This document shows, in pieces, positions 23,447 to 32,597 of a DNA stretch of 64,000 nt. Made by a program: the position numbers and the translations under genes. Source of the stretch: Gautieria morchelliformis (taxonomy: Eukaryota; Basidiomycota; Agaricomycetes; Gomphales; Gomphaceae); contig WHVA01000142.1 of assembly GCA_015179125.1 (NCBI GenBank), positions 124,001 to 188,000 of the forward strand, read 5' to 3'. Below the pieces are notes generated by a model. The model saw only the letters and a program-made list of their open reading frames with translations, was not told the DNA's origin and ran no database searches. The number at the start of each line of letters is the position of its first letter. The first letter of the stretch is position 1.

Positions 23447-26400
23447 TCAGAGCAGAGATAACCGCATAAGTTCTGAGCACAAAGTCTCTCGGATTATTGC
23501 ATATTCACATTGATTAGATGCATGTGGTGAACCACCCTCCAGCTCACTGGACATATCAGGTTGAGGCGGGCTCATTGAATCACAGCCTTCATGGATGAGG
23601 CTCGGCACACCCTGGTGTGCGTACACCTTCTTCAGCATTCGGTCAAGCTCAGCATCCCACGCTTTATCCGATTGTGGACATCTCTCAGGATTCCCATTGG
23701 CCTTTCTGAGTGGTAGCCGCTTTTGATTGCTGGTTTCAAGGACTGAATTGAGTTAGCTGGGTGACTAGAGTGAAAACGTGAACACTGTATCGCACCTTTC
23801 CATTCTGAGGCTGATCCGTTTGAGACTTGCAATTTAGCCGCAAGAAGGTGAGTGCAATATTTACCATTTTGCACCCATGCCTCACATGTGCAGCTTGGTG
23901 CCAGAAGGTTGACATTGAAAGCCCCCGGCACTTTGGAATCACTGCACAGACCTCTAATTTAGGGCATGAGCACTCAGAAGAATATGATCTCACTCACGGT
24001 AATGCCATAACATGAAAACGGTGGGGTGATCCTAGCTGATGCATGAGACCTGTATCCCACAGTCGATGTGCCTCATAGTTCAAGTCCATGAGGTGGTGAG
24101 GCTCGTGGCGAGGGGTAGAAGCCCAGTACTTGTAGTAGGGAAAAAATTCATTCAAAATAACGGCTGCTAGACGATCAATGCTGCCACAAACATGTCAACG
24201 ATGGGTGCCATTATATACACTCGATCTCACCGTTTATTCTTGCGGTTGTCAAGAAATACCGAGTCGAACACTCAAAAACCCCGTTCAACCCAGTTATTTA
24301 CATTCCAGGTACCATCACGAGTCTGTCCAGAGGGGAGCCCTATATCGGTGAAATGCTCTGAGTTACCATACACAGTAAGCTCATTATTATCATATCTCAT
24401 ATGTATGTTCTCACCTATCCACTCCTCGGTGAACCAGTTGCGATTGAAGTATTCATGAACCCATGCCCATTGCTGGCTGCAATATCAAAATCTCATATTT
24501 GATCTCCTGGGAAATCCTGGGACACATGCTCTTCAGCTGGTCATCGCCATCCCAACGTAAAATGGTCTGTATGATGTGAAACTGGCACAACCTGATATAT
24601 GCATTGGGAAATACTGAAGTTTTTAGGGGATATGTGTACGTAGCATGCATATAGAGTCAGCTCACCTTGTCTAATGGCCTTGAGCTCAGACCTACACTTA
24701 TCAATCATGAATTTGGGTACATGCCAGCCTTCCTTGAGTATGTCAGTCGAGAGCCGTACAATTTCCACCCTGTTGGCTTCTCCAGTGTGCTCGATGCTGT
24801 TAGGATCTGCCATGTTACTGTATGAGATCATGACCACGACCATCAGGTATATCGTACCTGAAATAATCTCTTTTGCTCGCTGTCCCACTTTGACCTTTGT
24901 AGCTTCCAGGTACGTCGCTAAAGTCTGTGTACGTGCATTTGCAGACAGCAATACAGATCCTACACAGTAGACACGGCTTTTATGAGATTGTATTTAGGCA
25001 ACAACCACACAATGAATGACTCACCTGGCACAAAGTGCTGATGCTCGTCGATTGTGATCAGGAACGTAACCGCAGCACGATTCTCATTTTTGTTGCGCCA
25101 GCTGGTATCTGCGGCCAACCCATCACGTGTACTATGGAGAATTAAATTCTCCAGAGTGAAAGAATCTGCCATAGCACATGTGAATCGAGACTGACTATCG
25201 GGTTTTCTTGAATTATGAGGGATAAAGCTACAAGTTTGGTAAATATGTCAGGAATAACGGTTTGGGATGGGTATATACACAGGAACATACTTGTAGATCT
25301 TGTCTGGATTGTGTTTCTTCAGGATTATAACCGCAGTGAACGGATCCTGATTGAGACGTTCTCGGCAAACGATGGCAGGTAACATCTGCCTGATCTGTTT
25401 GGCAGTTGGCCTGCGGAAGACTGGGAAATTGCCGGTTAGGTCAGATGGAGCATTCGTTGGTCTCGAAGTGACGTGCGGGATCCTGTACCGATTAACTAGC
25501 TCTGTAATGGATTTATTGGTCAGTTTATATTGGAGGTATCTAGGTCAGAGACGTACCACGCATAACCGTCGTGGCCTTGACACCCATGAGCCTCAGCCAT
25601 TCAGAGACCAGGTTATGCAAATGCCGTGACCAAACTAGGTTTTTTGGATTGGTGTCTTCGTGTGACCCAGATTGCCAGATGGTGACCCGGGTCAGGTCAT
25701 CGGCATAAGCCTCAAGCTGTTTCATGGGATTATTAAAATCATTAGTACCATAATAATTAAATAAAACCAAAAGATAATACCACAAGTTTGACTAGACTCG
25801 GGCATTGCTTCCAATGGGTTGTACAATGTGGGGGATGTGAAGAGCGTAGATCTTCGGGATCAGACTCGGTCCCAGAATCAGAGGTCTTGGAAGATAAGGC
25901 ACATGCTCCTTGGCACTTGTATTCAAACCGGAGAACGACCCTCCTTTGCAGAATTGCTGCCTGATGTCCCTGGAGTGAAAGTCTCGAGGTTTCATTCCAC
26001 AATAGGATGAAGGGCCGTGCCCTGACATCCACGGGTGTGTCGCTGGGATGTCCAAACCACGATTGGACAACAGCAGCAGAAGTGGTGAGCCTGTAGGGAT
26101 TATAATCATTGTACTGTGCAGAACGAAATAATAGCAACATAATTTCATTAAGCTGCGCATATATAATCTATCGGAAAGACGACTCACCTGGGCATCAAAC
26201 CAATCCGGGAGTTTAGTGGTGAGTACCTGACCTATGTCCTTCCATACCAGGGCCATGCGCTTGATGGAGTCCAAGAGAAGGGGTTCGTCTGATCGGTTCA
26301 TAATGAGAACAGGCGGAGGGACACTGTGAGCCTCGTAGACCATGTTGAGATATGCACGTCGCCTTGGGGTGATAATAGTTTCAGACTCATCGTTTAGAGG

Positions 26401-26524
26401 GGTCAAAGGCGGACTCTCTGACGAAGGGCTACTAGCAGTCTGGCGAAGGTTGTCATTGCAGGCTTTCCGTCCACGTGTACGAAACTTCTTACGGGGATGA
26501 CCAGGACGTTGTTTTCCAGACGGC
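23447..26524 (-). CDS. MULE transposase with SWIM zinc finger
   Basis: DDE-type transposase of Mutator-like elements. Exons read on the minus strand: an N-terminal basic start MPSGKQRPGHPRKKF (26524; a longer in-frame start exists at 26619), an exon with a short Cys pair in EYKCQGACALSSK (about 25940), one with VTIWQSGSHEDTN (about 25690), then LAADTSWRNKNENRAAVTF (about 25110), where the first catalytic Asp of the family lies. KFMIDKCRSELKAI spliced to VFPNAYIRLCQFHIIQ (about 24700-24580) is the conserved second block. CTCEAWVQNGKYCTHLLAAK (about 23890) is a SWIM finger, C-x-C...C-x-H, typical of MULE transposases. The C-terminus near 23450 is not resolved. I saw no obvious inactivating change in the conserved blocks, so activity is possible. 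Confidence 0.75.
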
Positions 26525-26889
26525 ATGGCGATTGAGATGGTAGAGAGCTCATAAGGACTGACCATTATATGGCCGAGAGAAAACAAAAGAACACCGTGAC
26601 TTAGTCCCACATTGTCCACCAGTGCGTTATGCGCAACAAACTGTGGACGGTCAGTGGTTAAACAAAGATGGAGGTATGCACGGACATCCTAGTACCTGAG
26701 AAAAGGCGCCGGAATTGGGCCATGTTTAGTGCCACTGTGCGCCAATCAAGAGGCTGACAATTTTGCTGGGGTGTGCTCGATCCGGGCAACAAAACGAGCC
26801 CGCACTCGTATTTTTTGGCAGAGTACACGGCGAGCTACATAAAGTTGAGACAGGAATGCATTGTGGACAGGACAAAAATATCTCTGACA

Positions 26890-27990
26890 CAGGACCAAAA
26901 TGCTTCCGCGTTGAGACAAAAGCCCCAACGAGCTGTGACTAGGTTTGGCACAAGCCCCATCTCTGACTCAAAGTTCACGCTCTGCGAGCACCTTCCGGAG
27001 AAGGGGCTTGTACCAAGATGCCGCGCTAGGGGGGCCGTCTCCCACCGCCTCTACCACCAGCCACACACTCTCTACGGCTTCACTCATTATAACAATCTAC
27101 TAGACCATATGTCTCTTGAGCTCCCTAGGTAGTTAGAAATGCTTAATCACTGAGTAACTGTCTTATATCCCATTGGGAATAGTGGGGGTGGGCACAATTG
27201 TGCTATCTCACTTGTCAACGCGTTACAGACGGCCGTTCGCTGATTTTTAAGGACATCTATAGTTGGGAATGTAGGCCAGATGTCCTAAATACTTTTAGTA
27301 GGAAATGGGACAGCTCGATCGCTATGATAGTAGTGGTACGAATAAATTGAGTCATTGACAGGCACGGTTTCAAACCTTCGGGCAAGAAGGAGAGAAGAGA
27401 AACAATAATAGCTCAGAATATGAGACTCCCAGATGACTGATGAGAGATAATATGATCCCAAGCCTGTCCTCTAGAACATCTTTGCATGATAACAGCAGGA
27501 TATCTCCCCAAAGTCGATGTCCATTTAAAACGCGAGCGTGCTTAAAGTCACATGACGTAACGAACTGTCGACACCGTCGTCTGGAAAAGTGCCCGGTGCT
27601 GCGCCCACCGGTCACCGAGCAGCAAAGTAATTCATCGGATCACTTTAAAACATACTACAGGTCATTGTAATAATTTTTTAAAATTATTCTTGAGTGACTG
27701 GTTCAACTACGTGCCTCACAAACCATTTGTCACTTGTCCCAGAAGGCACATACATCATGACATAATTAAAATGATTCTTAGCTACTCACACAGGACAAGT
27801 TGTCAGAATACATCTCTGTTACAATAATCTAAAGAAACCTTGACGCGAGAGGTGTTGTGGCCGACGCAGCACCGTGAGGAGATGGTCCCCCTAGCGCGGC
27901 ATCTTGGTACAAGCCTCTCCTCTGGAGATGAAGTCGGAGCTTCAAGGCTTGTGCCGAACCTAAGCCGTGACAACCAGGCTGTTTGGCGGA
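26890..27990. repeat. Internal inverted-repeat pair near one end of the MULE element
   Basis: The stretch about 26940-27065 (GGTTTGGCACAAGCCCCATC, then GGCTTGTACCAAGATGCCGC and GCTAGGGGG) recurs inverted at about 27850-27965. The arms are about 150-200 bases and clearly similar but diverged. The outer arm adjoins the terminal repeat, so one end of the element carries a second, inverted copy of its subterminal region. The 750 bases between the arms have no gene. Confidence 0.65.
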
Positions 27991-28183
27991 GACAGAATTG
28001 CTTTCCCATGAGACATTATTTGTTTTTCCTTGCCTTATGGGGCTTGAGCTCATGACGTAAGTCCTCTGACTTTTGCTATGTACAAGCTTTACCGTTACCA
28101 GTTGCCTGTAACTGCGCCTGTGAAATGGATATAGGTATCACTAGGCCGGGGGATTCTGGTGGAGCCCAGTAAGTATTACCGCC

Positions 28184-29350
28184 ATGCAAAGCAACAACCC
28201 ATTCCACACCGCTGGAGATGAGAAAACACCTTTCCCCAACCCCGACGCGCAGTATCCCGCGCCTCCTGGTCCGCCAGCATCTGGCTCAAAGCAGGACGGG
28301 GCTTCAGATTGGCTGTCCACCGGCAGGTCGTCGCTAGACCATTCACATGATTGTCAGATGCAGATGTGAGGCTATACGTACGAGGGGAGCACTACGCAGC
28401 AGCCTGAATGGCCGCCTCTTCCACCCCCCTCGTACTCAGTCGCAGCCCCCTCGACATCCTCTGCCGTTGTGCCACCACACCCTGTGTCTCAGCCATACAT
28501 ACCCCCGAGGCTCACACAGGCGTAGCGGCACGTTCATCACTGGCAGGGCCCTCCAGGGGGCCTGGATCAGCAGCGAATAACAGCTCGTCGAGAAACCCGC
28601 TTGATCCCCTCCCTCTGTCATTCTCTCGCCCGATAGCACCGCACCTTCTCGTGCCCAATGCCCATGCAGGGTATCCACAGCTTCAAGGGTTCCCTCCCAT
28701 GCGGCTGTATAGTAAGGAGAAGACCCTCAACCATAGATTCCCCATTTTACTACCCCCTTGTACTGTGCAACCGCACCCATTTTCACAGAGGGATGTCATG
28801 GAAGCAGACTGGATTAGTGTGATAACTACATATAAGTATACCATCTCGAGGTATTCATGATTTACGCTGGGATTATTCAGGTTTCTCCAAGACCTCCAGT
28901 TAACGGGCCGCCCTTCTAAGCTAGCTGCAGCTGCAGATGTGCTCCAAATAATGCGTCGGGCTGGTATGGATGATGGATGATCACCCGGGTCATCGAGAAA
29001 GAGATGAAAAGAGGGAAGAAAGAACCCGTCGGCCACCTAGTCGATACTTGGAATGAGGTGCGTCTTTTACATTTCCTGTTTTGATAATAATTGTGCAAAA
29101 GCTCAACATGTACTAACCGGAGCATTTCTTCCACGCGCGTCGATTGCATATTATCCTCGCTTGTGGGCCGGAAAACATCGGTGGGGAGGTCGACGGGCCC
29201 GCTCTTGATTGGCAGCATGGGCGATCTCGGTCGTTGTCATGTTCTTCCTCGAGCTCGAGCTCTAGTTTTGAGGATACTCATCGTGGGATTGGCCTCATGG
29301 GCAGGGAGGAGCGTCGCCATCGCCGCAGAGGTGAGCGCACGCATCGTTAG
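28184..29350 (+). pseudogene. Decayed host gene of an unnamed fungal protein family
   Basis: Frames in order read like a single fungal-specific protein: MQSNNPFHTAGDEK at the start, a Pro-rich stretch (PEWPPLPPPSYSVAA), then FPPMRLYSKEKTLNHRFP and PHPFSQRDVMEADW, next RFLQDLQLTGRPSKLAAAAD, then VIEKEMKRGKKEPVGHLVD, and after an intron with a TACTAAC branch site, FFHARRLHIILACG and a Ser-rich, Arg-rich tail. Damage: an in-frame TGA at 28367-28369, a frame change near 28535, a join after EADWI that lacks a GT donor in the right phase, and a further frame change near 28977. Four lesions argue for a pseudogene. I know of no function for the family; an HPF..DV.E.DW..FL pattern recurs in basidiomycete proteins, which is from memory and not checked. 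Confidence 0.55.
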
Positions 29351-29399
29351 CGGGAGAGAAGAGAGGAGAGGAGTGTGGGGGCAGGGAAGAGGTGTCAGG

Positions 29400-29830
29400 T
29401 TCTCAACCTTCCTTGGGATTCCCTTGGCTTACATTGACCCAGGGCAAGGAGCTCAGGGATCATTCCAGCTTCTCATTGAGGGTCATGGTGTGGATATCAA
29501 AGGCTTGGGGGCATTCCCAAGCATAGTGTCCTGGTCTGTGGCACTGGTGGCAAGTTACCAAGGGGTGGCCATTTTTGTGCATGCAGTCCACATCTATTGG
29601 GGCCAGCCATCCTTCAGAGGTGCTGGCGCTGCGGCTTCCTTGGGGGCACAGAACAGGGCCTTGGAATTGAACATTGGGGCAACTGCTGCCTTCGGGAAGA
29701 TGGTGGTGGTGTGGGCAGGTTTGCTGGTGCCTTGGCTTGTCTCAAGGAATGCCTTGTTCGCATCAAGTGCAACCAGGTGAGCAGGATGCCTTATTTGCTG
29801 ATGAAGCAGCCATTGAATGAGCAAGAGCTT
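29400..29830 (-). pseudogene. Gag remnant of a Ty3/gypsy element
   Basis: On the minus strand a zinc knuckle CHQCHRPGHYAWEC (C-x2-C-x4-H-x4-C, about 29560-29515) is followed by PQAFDIHTMTLNEKLE and a stop. Upstream, LVALDANKAFLETSQGTSK lies in another frame. The same organisation (EANEAFVEMNQNM, GHYAHECPQAFDIRLM) is found on the plus strand at 39510-39830, so both are fragments of one retrotransposon family. Only the C-terminal half of gag remains here. Confidence 0.65.
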
Positions 29831-30574
29831 TAGTGGAAGCCAAGGCCAATGACAGAAAAACTCAGCTCCCAGACCTCATGCCGGGTTCCAAAGTGAATGC
29901 ACAGGATGTAAGTGAGCCAATTGACCATCCCAACCCCCCTCTCCCACATGCTCCCACTCCAGTCATGCACACATCCACCCCCACCAAACCCGGCCCCCAC
30001 CCCACCCCACAATCCGAACTGCAGACCGAAGGAGTGCGCTAGCCTCCCTCCCCTCATCAACATGATGAGCCGAGTGATAGGCTCACGTGGGGCCTTCCGC
30101 TGGCTAAAGGCCACAATACTGTATTGGCTAAAGGCCATATGTCACCACCAGCTAAAGGCCATTCTCTCCTATCCTCTCACACCCATCAGAACCACCCCCC
30201 CCCTCTCCCTGCCAGTCCAATCCTGCATAGCAGCCTGACGCATACTAACCAGTGATCTGACAGCTATACCGTAGAAAGTGGACGATGCCTTCAGGCCTTC
30301 CGCTATGTACCATACACCACCCTGTCCATGTCAGCACGAATCAAGGCCAGCAGAGGCAAGGAGGATTTCATCATGAATGCCCAGGGAGGCCTCACAGCCA
30401 AAGGCAAGGCCATAGGGAAGAGAGATGGGGGGGGGGGGGGCTCAGGGAAGCAAAAAGCATGATAAGTATCACTAGGTGATAGTCAGTTTCTAAGGATAGG
30501 ACAGAGTGGATATGCTGCATTTCTTTGCAAGACTATTACAGAGCATCATACAAGACATGCATTAATTATAATAT
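29831..30574. other. Repeat-rich non-coding stretch
   Basis: No gene seen. It contains three spaced copies of GGCTAAAGGCCA-like words (about 30100-30165), a C/A-rich low-complexity run (29935-30010) and a run of 14 G at about 30427-30440. It is probably decayed retroelement DNA. Confidence 0.4.
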
Positions 30575-30681
30575 TGTAAGGACCCGGCCTTTGGCTGGTT
30601 ACTTACCGGTACAACCCTTTTTCCGAGCCCAAGCCTTGTGATACTTGTGCCTGAGTACTCGTGATTCTAAGCCTGTGCCTG
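30575..30681 (+). repeat. Truncated extra copy of the chromovirus LTR start
   Basis: TGTAAGGACCCGGCCTTTGG at 30575 repeats the first 107 bases of the full LTR that begins at 30682, with several differences, and stops abruptly where the full LTR starts. This is either the remains of an older LTR into which this copy inserted or a partial duplication of the LTR. Confidence 0.75.
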
Positions 30682-31241
30682 TGTAAGAACCCGGCCTTTG
30701 GCCGGTTACTTACCGGTAAAACCTTCTTCCGAGCCCGAGCCGTGTGATATTCGTGCCCGAGTACATATGATCCATATCCGCGCCCGAGCCTGAGCCCGAG
30801 CTTGAGTTCATATCCGACCTTGATCCCATGCCCGTATCCCCTTAGTTACTGATTCCACTCCATACGCATCATTCGTATATTACCTCGCCCTGACCTTGGC
30901 CTCCTGACCTTGCCCTGACCTCCACTAATATGTTCGCCCCTGACTTGCACCCTCGCCCGTATATAACCCCCTTGTATGCATTCCTACTCCTCAGTCTGAA
31001 AATCAACTATCGTATCCCTTCGATCCTTAGCTAGTTTCTAAGCCTCGCCTCTTAAGCCAAACCTCGCCTCTTATTCATTTGCCTCCGAAGTTGGGACTCG
31101 TGTGTAGGGTCGGTGCAGCACATAAGCTGAAGCCAAGTCCCTCTCCGACTTCCCCATCCAAACCTCGCCTCGTGACCTTGGACCTTACCTCGGGCTTCGC
31201 TCCCGACCTCGGTCAACCTTACGACGGATCGTACCGTAACA
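30682..31241 (+). repeat. 5' LTR of the chromovirus
   Basis: Starts TGTAAGAACCCGG and ends GTAACA, 560 bases. A TATATAA box lies at 30960-30966, and the self-priming complement CAGTCTGAAAAT lies at 30992-31003, about where transcription should start. The sequence TCGCC/CCTCG is repeated many times, giving strong codon-like triplet periodicity without coding. Confidence 0.9.
30960..30966 (+). promoter_or_regulatory. TATA box of the chromovirus 5' LTR
   Basis: TATATAA, followed 26 bases after its end by CAGTCTGAAAAT. The 3' LTR keeps the same box and spacing. Confidence 0.7.
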
Positions 31242-31243
31242 GT

Positions 31244-31255
31244 ATTTTCAGACTG
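31244..31255 (+). other. Self-complementary primer-binding site
   Basis: ATTTTCAGACTG, two bases after the 5' LTR, is the exact reverse complement (12 of 12) of 30992-31003, the predicted first bases of the transcript. Tf1-type retrotransposons prime reverse transcription by folding their own mRNA 5' end onto such a site. No tRNA-type TGG motif follows the LTR. Confidence 0.75.
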
Positions 31256-31285
31256 TTTACACCCTACGTATCCCTTTTCTTCACT

Positions 31286-32506
31286 ATGTCCATAATGACT
31301 CGTTCTCGCACCCTTCGGGGTATATCAGAACAACAACATTTCTCGGAAGCCCCCGACGACTCACCACCGTCTCTGGGGGTACCCCTCGCAGACCCCACCG
31401 AGCCTAGTAACAAAGGCAAAGGTAGGGCTAACCCCAGTGATCCTTCAGGTGATCCAGGTGATGGCTCGGGAAGTTCTGACAATGATCAGGACCTCCCCAA
31501 GCTACCACCCGAGGACCTCGGTGACCTCGAGGACAACGAGCTTATGCATCGAGTGTTCATCAAACTCGCGAAACCTCGCAAGTCCGAAGCATGAGCCAAG
31601 GTCAAGGAACTGGATAGTTATGACGGTACTGACCAGGCCAAGCTTCGCACCTTTTTCCTTCAATGCGTACTCAACTTCCGAGATCGCCCCACAGCTTTCA
31701 AAACTGGGGCCTTGAAGGTGCAGTATGCTATTTCTTACCTGTCCGGCTCAGCTCTACAGTATTTTGAGCCGGCGATCCTCGGCGAAGTCCAACCCGAGCC
31801 AGATTGGCTCGAGGACTGGGACAGCTTCAAGGCCGAGCTCGAGCTCAACTTCAGGCCATACGACAACGCTGCCCAAGCCGAGATTGACCTCGAGAAAATC
31901 GTTATGAAAGAGCACCACAAGGCCGCACGATTCTTTATCGATTTCGCCCGAGCTTCGACTCGGACTCAGTGGAACGATGCGGCCCTCCGACACTTCACCT
32001 ACAAGGGCTTGGCCAAAAGAATCAAGGACGACTTGCTTCACTTCCCTCGATTCCGCAGCCTTGCCGAGCTTAGGAACTTCGCGCTGGAATGCGACAGCCG
32101 TTACTGGGAGCGTAAGGAATATGACGCCATGATCAATGGTCGTAGCTCCCAGCCGGCACGCACTGCTAATCAGTCCAGCAGCAATGCCACTAACAACAAC
32201 CAGTCGTTCAGCGGTTCTAATAACAATAAGAACCGCAACAAGACTAACAACAACGGCAAGGGTTCCAACAACAACTCTTCGAACAACAAGGGTCAGTCCG
32301 ACATTTCGAGCAAACTCGGGAAGGATGGCAAACTACTTCCCAAGGAGCGCCAACGTCGGGTCGACCAAGGCCTTTGTCTGCTTTGCGGCACCAAATGCCA
32401 CATCGTCAAGGACTGCCCTAAGAACAAGTCTACCAGCGGTAGCGGTTCTAAAGGTCGGGCAGCGAAGACCCCTAACGAGGGGACTTGGCCTCCATTATGG
32501 AGGTGA
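31286..32506 (+). pseudogene. Chromovirus gag, interrupted by one in-frame TGA
   Basis: Capsid-like protein. From the ATG at 31286 the frame runs to a TGA at 31592-31594 and continues in the same frame, without frameshift, to 32506. After the stop come LNFRDRPTAFKTGALKVQYA and LELNFRPYDNAAQAEIDLE, the gag core, with an Asn/Ser-rich linker around 32170-32290. A zinc knuckle follows, CLLCGTKCHIVKDC (C-x2-C-x4-H-x4-C), with Cys where Gly usually precedes His. A single nonsense change or stop readthrough are both possible; because pol is also broken, a decay mutation is more likely. The open frame upstream of 31286 lies in the LTR and is not counted. Confidence 0.75.
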
Positions 32507-32597
32507 AAAAATAGGTAGCAACCTCGGAACCACACGATCCGAGGATTGCGGTAACCTCACCCGTGTGCTCAGACTCAGTGCCGTTCTCATTCATTGT

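Larger units (their letters stand above)
18710..28029 (-). mobile_element. Mutator-like (MULE) DNA transposon carrying transposase and Ulp1-type protease genes
   Basis: A 9.3 kb element bounded by TTGCCTTATG on both sides (18700-18709 and 28030-28039), a 10-base target duplication within the 8-11 range of Mutator elements. The terminal inverted repeats share TAATGTCTC-TGGGAA-GCAATTC and TGTCTCCGCC-AACAGCC (about 18720-18766 and inverted about 27974-28021); the outermost ten bases match poorly. The uninterrupted site survives upstream of F-box copy B near 13947. Both genes run on the minus strand: the transposase first, then the protease gene. Insertion in the upstream region of F-box copy C places the element about 0.9 kb before that gene. 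Confidence 0.85.

Noticed and set aside
30427-30440. Run of 14 G bases as a functional G-quadruplex site
   Set aside because: A single homopolymer in decayed repeat DNA; its length may be a sequencing artefact.
31079-31285. Open frame beginning inside the chromovirus 5' LTR and running into gag
   Set aside because: It starts without an ATG and lies in LTR sequence that is also present at the 3' end; the first ATG after the LTR (31286) is the better gag start.
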